Positions 5,910 to 7,168 of a stretch of DNA of 7,168 bases are shown piece by piece. Made by a program: the position numbers and the translations under genes. Every line of letters begins with the position of its first letter. Within the stretch, counting starts at the first letter, position 1. The notes beneath the pieces were generated by a model. The model made no database searches. It saw only the letters and a program-made list of their open reading frames with translations, and had not been told where the DNA came from. Origin of the DNA: Armatimonadota bacterium (GTDB taxonomy: Bacteria; Sysuimicrobiota; Sysuimicrobiia; Sysuimicrobiales; Humicultoraceae); assembly GCA_016199305.1 (NCBI GenBank), contig JACQGZ010000027.1, positions 1 to 7,168 on the forward strand, written 5' to 3'.

Positions 5910-6755
5910 TCAGCGCCCGCGGGCGCTGTAGTCGCCCCAGGGCTCGTCGCGGCGGCGGACGGCCTCGCGGAAGCCGTCGCGGAGGGCGAGGTCGCGCCAG
6001 GCCAGCCCCTCCGGCGTGTGGCGGGCGATACCGTCGAGGAAGGTGCCCAGGACCTGCGTCGTGCGCAGCCCCATGTTCTCGTAGGCCTGGTTCACGAGCA
6101 GCTTGGTCATCACGAGCTGGTTCGTCGGCGTCGTTGCAAGCTTTGCGGCGAACGACTCCACCTCCTCGGCGAGGCGGTCGGCGGGGACGGCGCGGGAGGC
6201 CAGCCCGACGCGCACCGCCTCCGGGCCGTCGACCGCTTCGCCCGTGAGCATGAGCCGCTTGGCGTGCTCCAGCCCCAGCCGGTACACCCACATGCAGGTG
6301 GTGGGCGTCCCCCAGACGCGGGCGGGCGGGTAGCCGATGCGGGCGTCCTCCGCCATGAAGATGAGGTCGGCGCAGAGGGCGAGATCGGTGCCGCCGCCCA
6401 CGCACCAGCCGTGCACCTGGGCGATGACGGGCTTGCGGGACTCCCAGAGGCTCATGAAGGCGCGGACGTTTTCGGACATCATGCGGAAGTCCAGGACGGG
6501 GTCCCAGCCGCCGCTGCGCTGCTGGGCCGCCGCCTCGGCCTGCGGCGCCGTCGCCAGGTCGTAGCCGGCGCAGAACGCCCGCCCCGCCCCTCGCAGCACG
6601 ATGACGCGGACGTCCGGCTCGCGGTTCGCCGTCTCGACGGCGCCGCGCAGCCCCTCGACAAGGGCGCGGTTGATGGCGTTCAGCCGCTCGGGACGGTTTA
6701 AGGTAATGAAGGCGAGCGCGCCGCGGGCGCTGTAGGTGACGGCGTCTTCAGGCAT
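5910..6755 (-). CDS. Crotonase-family protein (enoyl-CoA hydratase/isomerase-like), atypical active site
   Basis: Cytoplasmic acyl-CoA enzyme of the enoyl-CoA hydratase/isomerase superfamily; 281 residues, normal length. It opens with VTYSARGALAFITLNRPERL (6-25) and then NAINRALVEGL. FCAGYDL (61-67) and VGGGTDLALCADL (119-131) form the CoA-thioester oxyanion hole. The C-terminal trimerisation region follows LGLEHAKRLMLTGE (160-173). Against rat mitochondrial hydratase, the first catalytic Glu (E144) aligns with D124 and the second (E164) with P144 in IGYPPARVWG, so classical syn-hydration looks unlikely. Isomerase, hydrolase, dehalogenase or other crotonase chemistry is possible. The ATG at 6755 is chosen because a strong GGAGGT lies 5 bases upstream; the frame stays open further upstream but without family similarity. 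An SDR gene ends upstream on the same strand. Confidence 0.9.
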   Translation of the reverse strand: MPEDAVTYSARGALAFITLNRPERLNAINRALVEGLRGAVETANREPDVRVIVLRGAGRAFCAGYDLATAPQAEAAAQQRSGGWDPVLDFRMMSENVRAFMSLWESRKPVIAQVHGWCVGGGTDLALCADLIFMAEDARIGYPPARVWGTPTTCMWVYRLGLEHAKRLMLTGEAVDGPEAVRVGLASRAVPADRLAEEVESFAAKLATTPTNQLVMTKLLVNQAYENMGLRTTQVLGTFLDGIARHTPEGLAWRDLALRDGFREAVRRRDEPWGDYSARGR

Positions 6756-6760
6756 CGGGC

Positions 6761-6766
6761 ACCTCC
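6761..6766 (-). promoter_or_regulatory. Shine-Dalgarno for the crotonase gene
   Basis: On the minus strand GGAGGT precedes the ATG at 6755 by 5 bases. It decides this start over an in-frame start about 120 bases upstream (6875). Confidence 0.7.
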
Positions 6767-6929
6767 CGAGGGTGGGCTGAGCTTCGCTTGTTGAGGCGGC
6801 GCTTAGGGCGGCGGCGCGGCCTGGCGGGGCCGGCTCACCACTGCACGAACATCGGGATGTGCGTTCCGTAAGCACTTAAAGCTCTGAACCTGCCTGCCTT
6901 TCTAGTCGGAGCGCCGAGCAACGCGAACG

Positions 6930-7024
6930 CCCGGTCCGCTGAAGCGCCTTGTTGGGCGATCTTCAACCGCTCTGTTCTCGGTTGGCAGGCAACTCGCAAC
7001 GTCGGACGGTAAGCCCCGGTCCGC
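6930..7024. repeat. Short direct repeat pair, 10 bases
   Basis: CCCGGTCCGC occurs at 6930-6939 and 7015-7024, 85 bases apart start to start. In GC-rich non-coding DNA this could be chance; no element is bounded by the copies that I can recognise. Confidence 0.35.
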
Positions 7025-7081
7025 AAACGGAGGGATTCTATCGTGAGCGGACTGACCGGGCCCGTCTCATCGGTCCACCCG

Positions 7082-7125
7082 TTGTGAGACTCGAACTTAC
7101 CTCACCTTGCTTGCGCATCCCACAA
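7082..7125 (-). terminator. Stem-loop directly after the SDR stop codon
   Basis: On the minus strand TTGTGGGA (7125-7118) pairs over 8 bp with TCTCACAA (7089-7082), including one G-U pair that would be an A-C mismatch on the plus strand. It encloses a small TGC-GCAA-GCA hairpin with a GNRA-type loop. It starts immediately after the TAA at 7126, so a 3'-end or transcript-stability structure is plausible. No T tract follows. Confidence 0.3.
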
Positions 7126-7168
7126 TTACCGTGCGACCAAGCCACCGTCTACCGGCATCGCATTGCCA
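7126..7168 (-). CDS. Short-chain dehydrogenase/reductase, C-terminal fragment
   Basis: Only the last 13 full codons are in the window: GNAMPVDGGLVAR followed by TAA (7128-7126). The pattern TG-x-x-x-PVDGG near the end is the hallmark C-terminus of classical SDR enzymes, NAD(P)-dependent oxidoreductases with a Rossmann fold. The rest of the gene lies beyond the right edge. It points the same way as the crotonase gene about 370 bases downstream, so a functional link through acyl-CoA or alcohol metabolism is possible, but the gap argues against tight coupling. The substrate cannot be told from this fragment. Confidence 0.8.
   Translation of the reverse strand, partial: GNAMPVDGGLVAR

Larger units (their letters stand above)
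6767..7125. other. Intergenic region of about 360 bases without a convincing gene
   Basis: This stretch lies between the SDR stop and the crotonase ribosome binding site. The minus strand has an open frame from about 7101 to 6835, with only a TTG start (7026) and no recognisable family. It contains two motifs resembling half of an integron attC site (6771-6797 and 6933-6957), a 10-base direct repeat, a hairpin directly after the SDR stop, and a TAGAAT on the minus strand (7040-7035) that could serve as a -10 element. None of these is established. Confidence 0.5.

Noticed and set aside
6756..6875. N-terminal extension of the crotonase by 40 residues to position 6875
   Set aside because: The extension is low-complexity and unlike the family. 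GGAGGT directly before the ATG at 6755 fixes the start.
6835..7101. Open frame on the minus strand, about 63 residues from TTG 7026 (ends THIPMFVQW)
   Set aside because: No ribosome binding site, no recognisable domain, and part of it is simply the translation of the attC-like motif. Open frames of this size are expected in GC-rich DNA.
7040..7168. Possible tRNA on the minus strand: AGTTCGAGTC resembles a T-loop and TTGTGGG an anticodon loop
   Set aside because: No acceptor stem, D-stem or anticodon stem pairs around it, and the T-stem has a mismatch. The bases from 7126 on instead encode the PVDGG end of an SDR protein.

Overview
This is a GC-rich bacterial window with six recognisable protein genes plus a short fragment of a seventh at the right edge. 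Gene style suggests Chloroflexota (Dehalococcoidia-like) or a deep-branching actinobacterium. The pointers are an ECF sigma gene coupled to a membrane beta-propeller, RTX-type tails ending in a Cys pair, and an acyl-CoA-type crotonase next to a short-chain dehydrogenase. This taxonomic guess rests on gene style only, with no marker gene.

Layout. Positions 1-571 (minus) hold most of an OmpR/PhoB-type response regulator that runs off the left edge. Divergent from it is a 6-phosphogluconolactonase gene (679-1323, plus). Then comes a plus-strand cluster: an ECF sigma factor (1409-1923) with an apparent one-base frameshift in region 2; a large single-pass membrane protein (1916-4612) whose short cytoplasmic N-terminus is followed by an extracytoplasmic propeller of about 800 residues; and a secreted TolB-like propeller protein (4710-5828). 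Between the last two lies an out-of-frame coding remnant (4602-4691) with two perfect RTX calcium-binding nonapeptides. A convergent crotonase-family gene (5910-6755, minus) follows, then about 370 bases with no convincing gene. The last 43 bases (7126-7168, minus) are the C-terminus of a short-chain dehydrogenase/reductase.

How it may work. The sigma factor and membrane propeller overlap by 8 bases with a strong Shine-Dalgarno, as in sigma/anti-sigma pairs. The membrane protein has no zinc anti-sigma motif, so a regulatory role is inferred from gene order and topology. The most plausible reading is an envelope-sensing module: an extracytoplasmic propeller senses a ligand or protein, a 60-residue cytoplasmic segment holds the sigma factor, and a secreted propeller is encoded next door. 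Two separate single-base-type disruptions fall in this cluster, so either the module is decaying or the assembly has indels there. The phosphogluconolactonase (oxidative pentose phosphate pathway) and the crotonase/SDR genes (acyl-CoA-type metabolism) look like ordinary neighbours.
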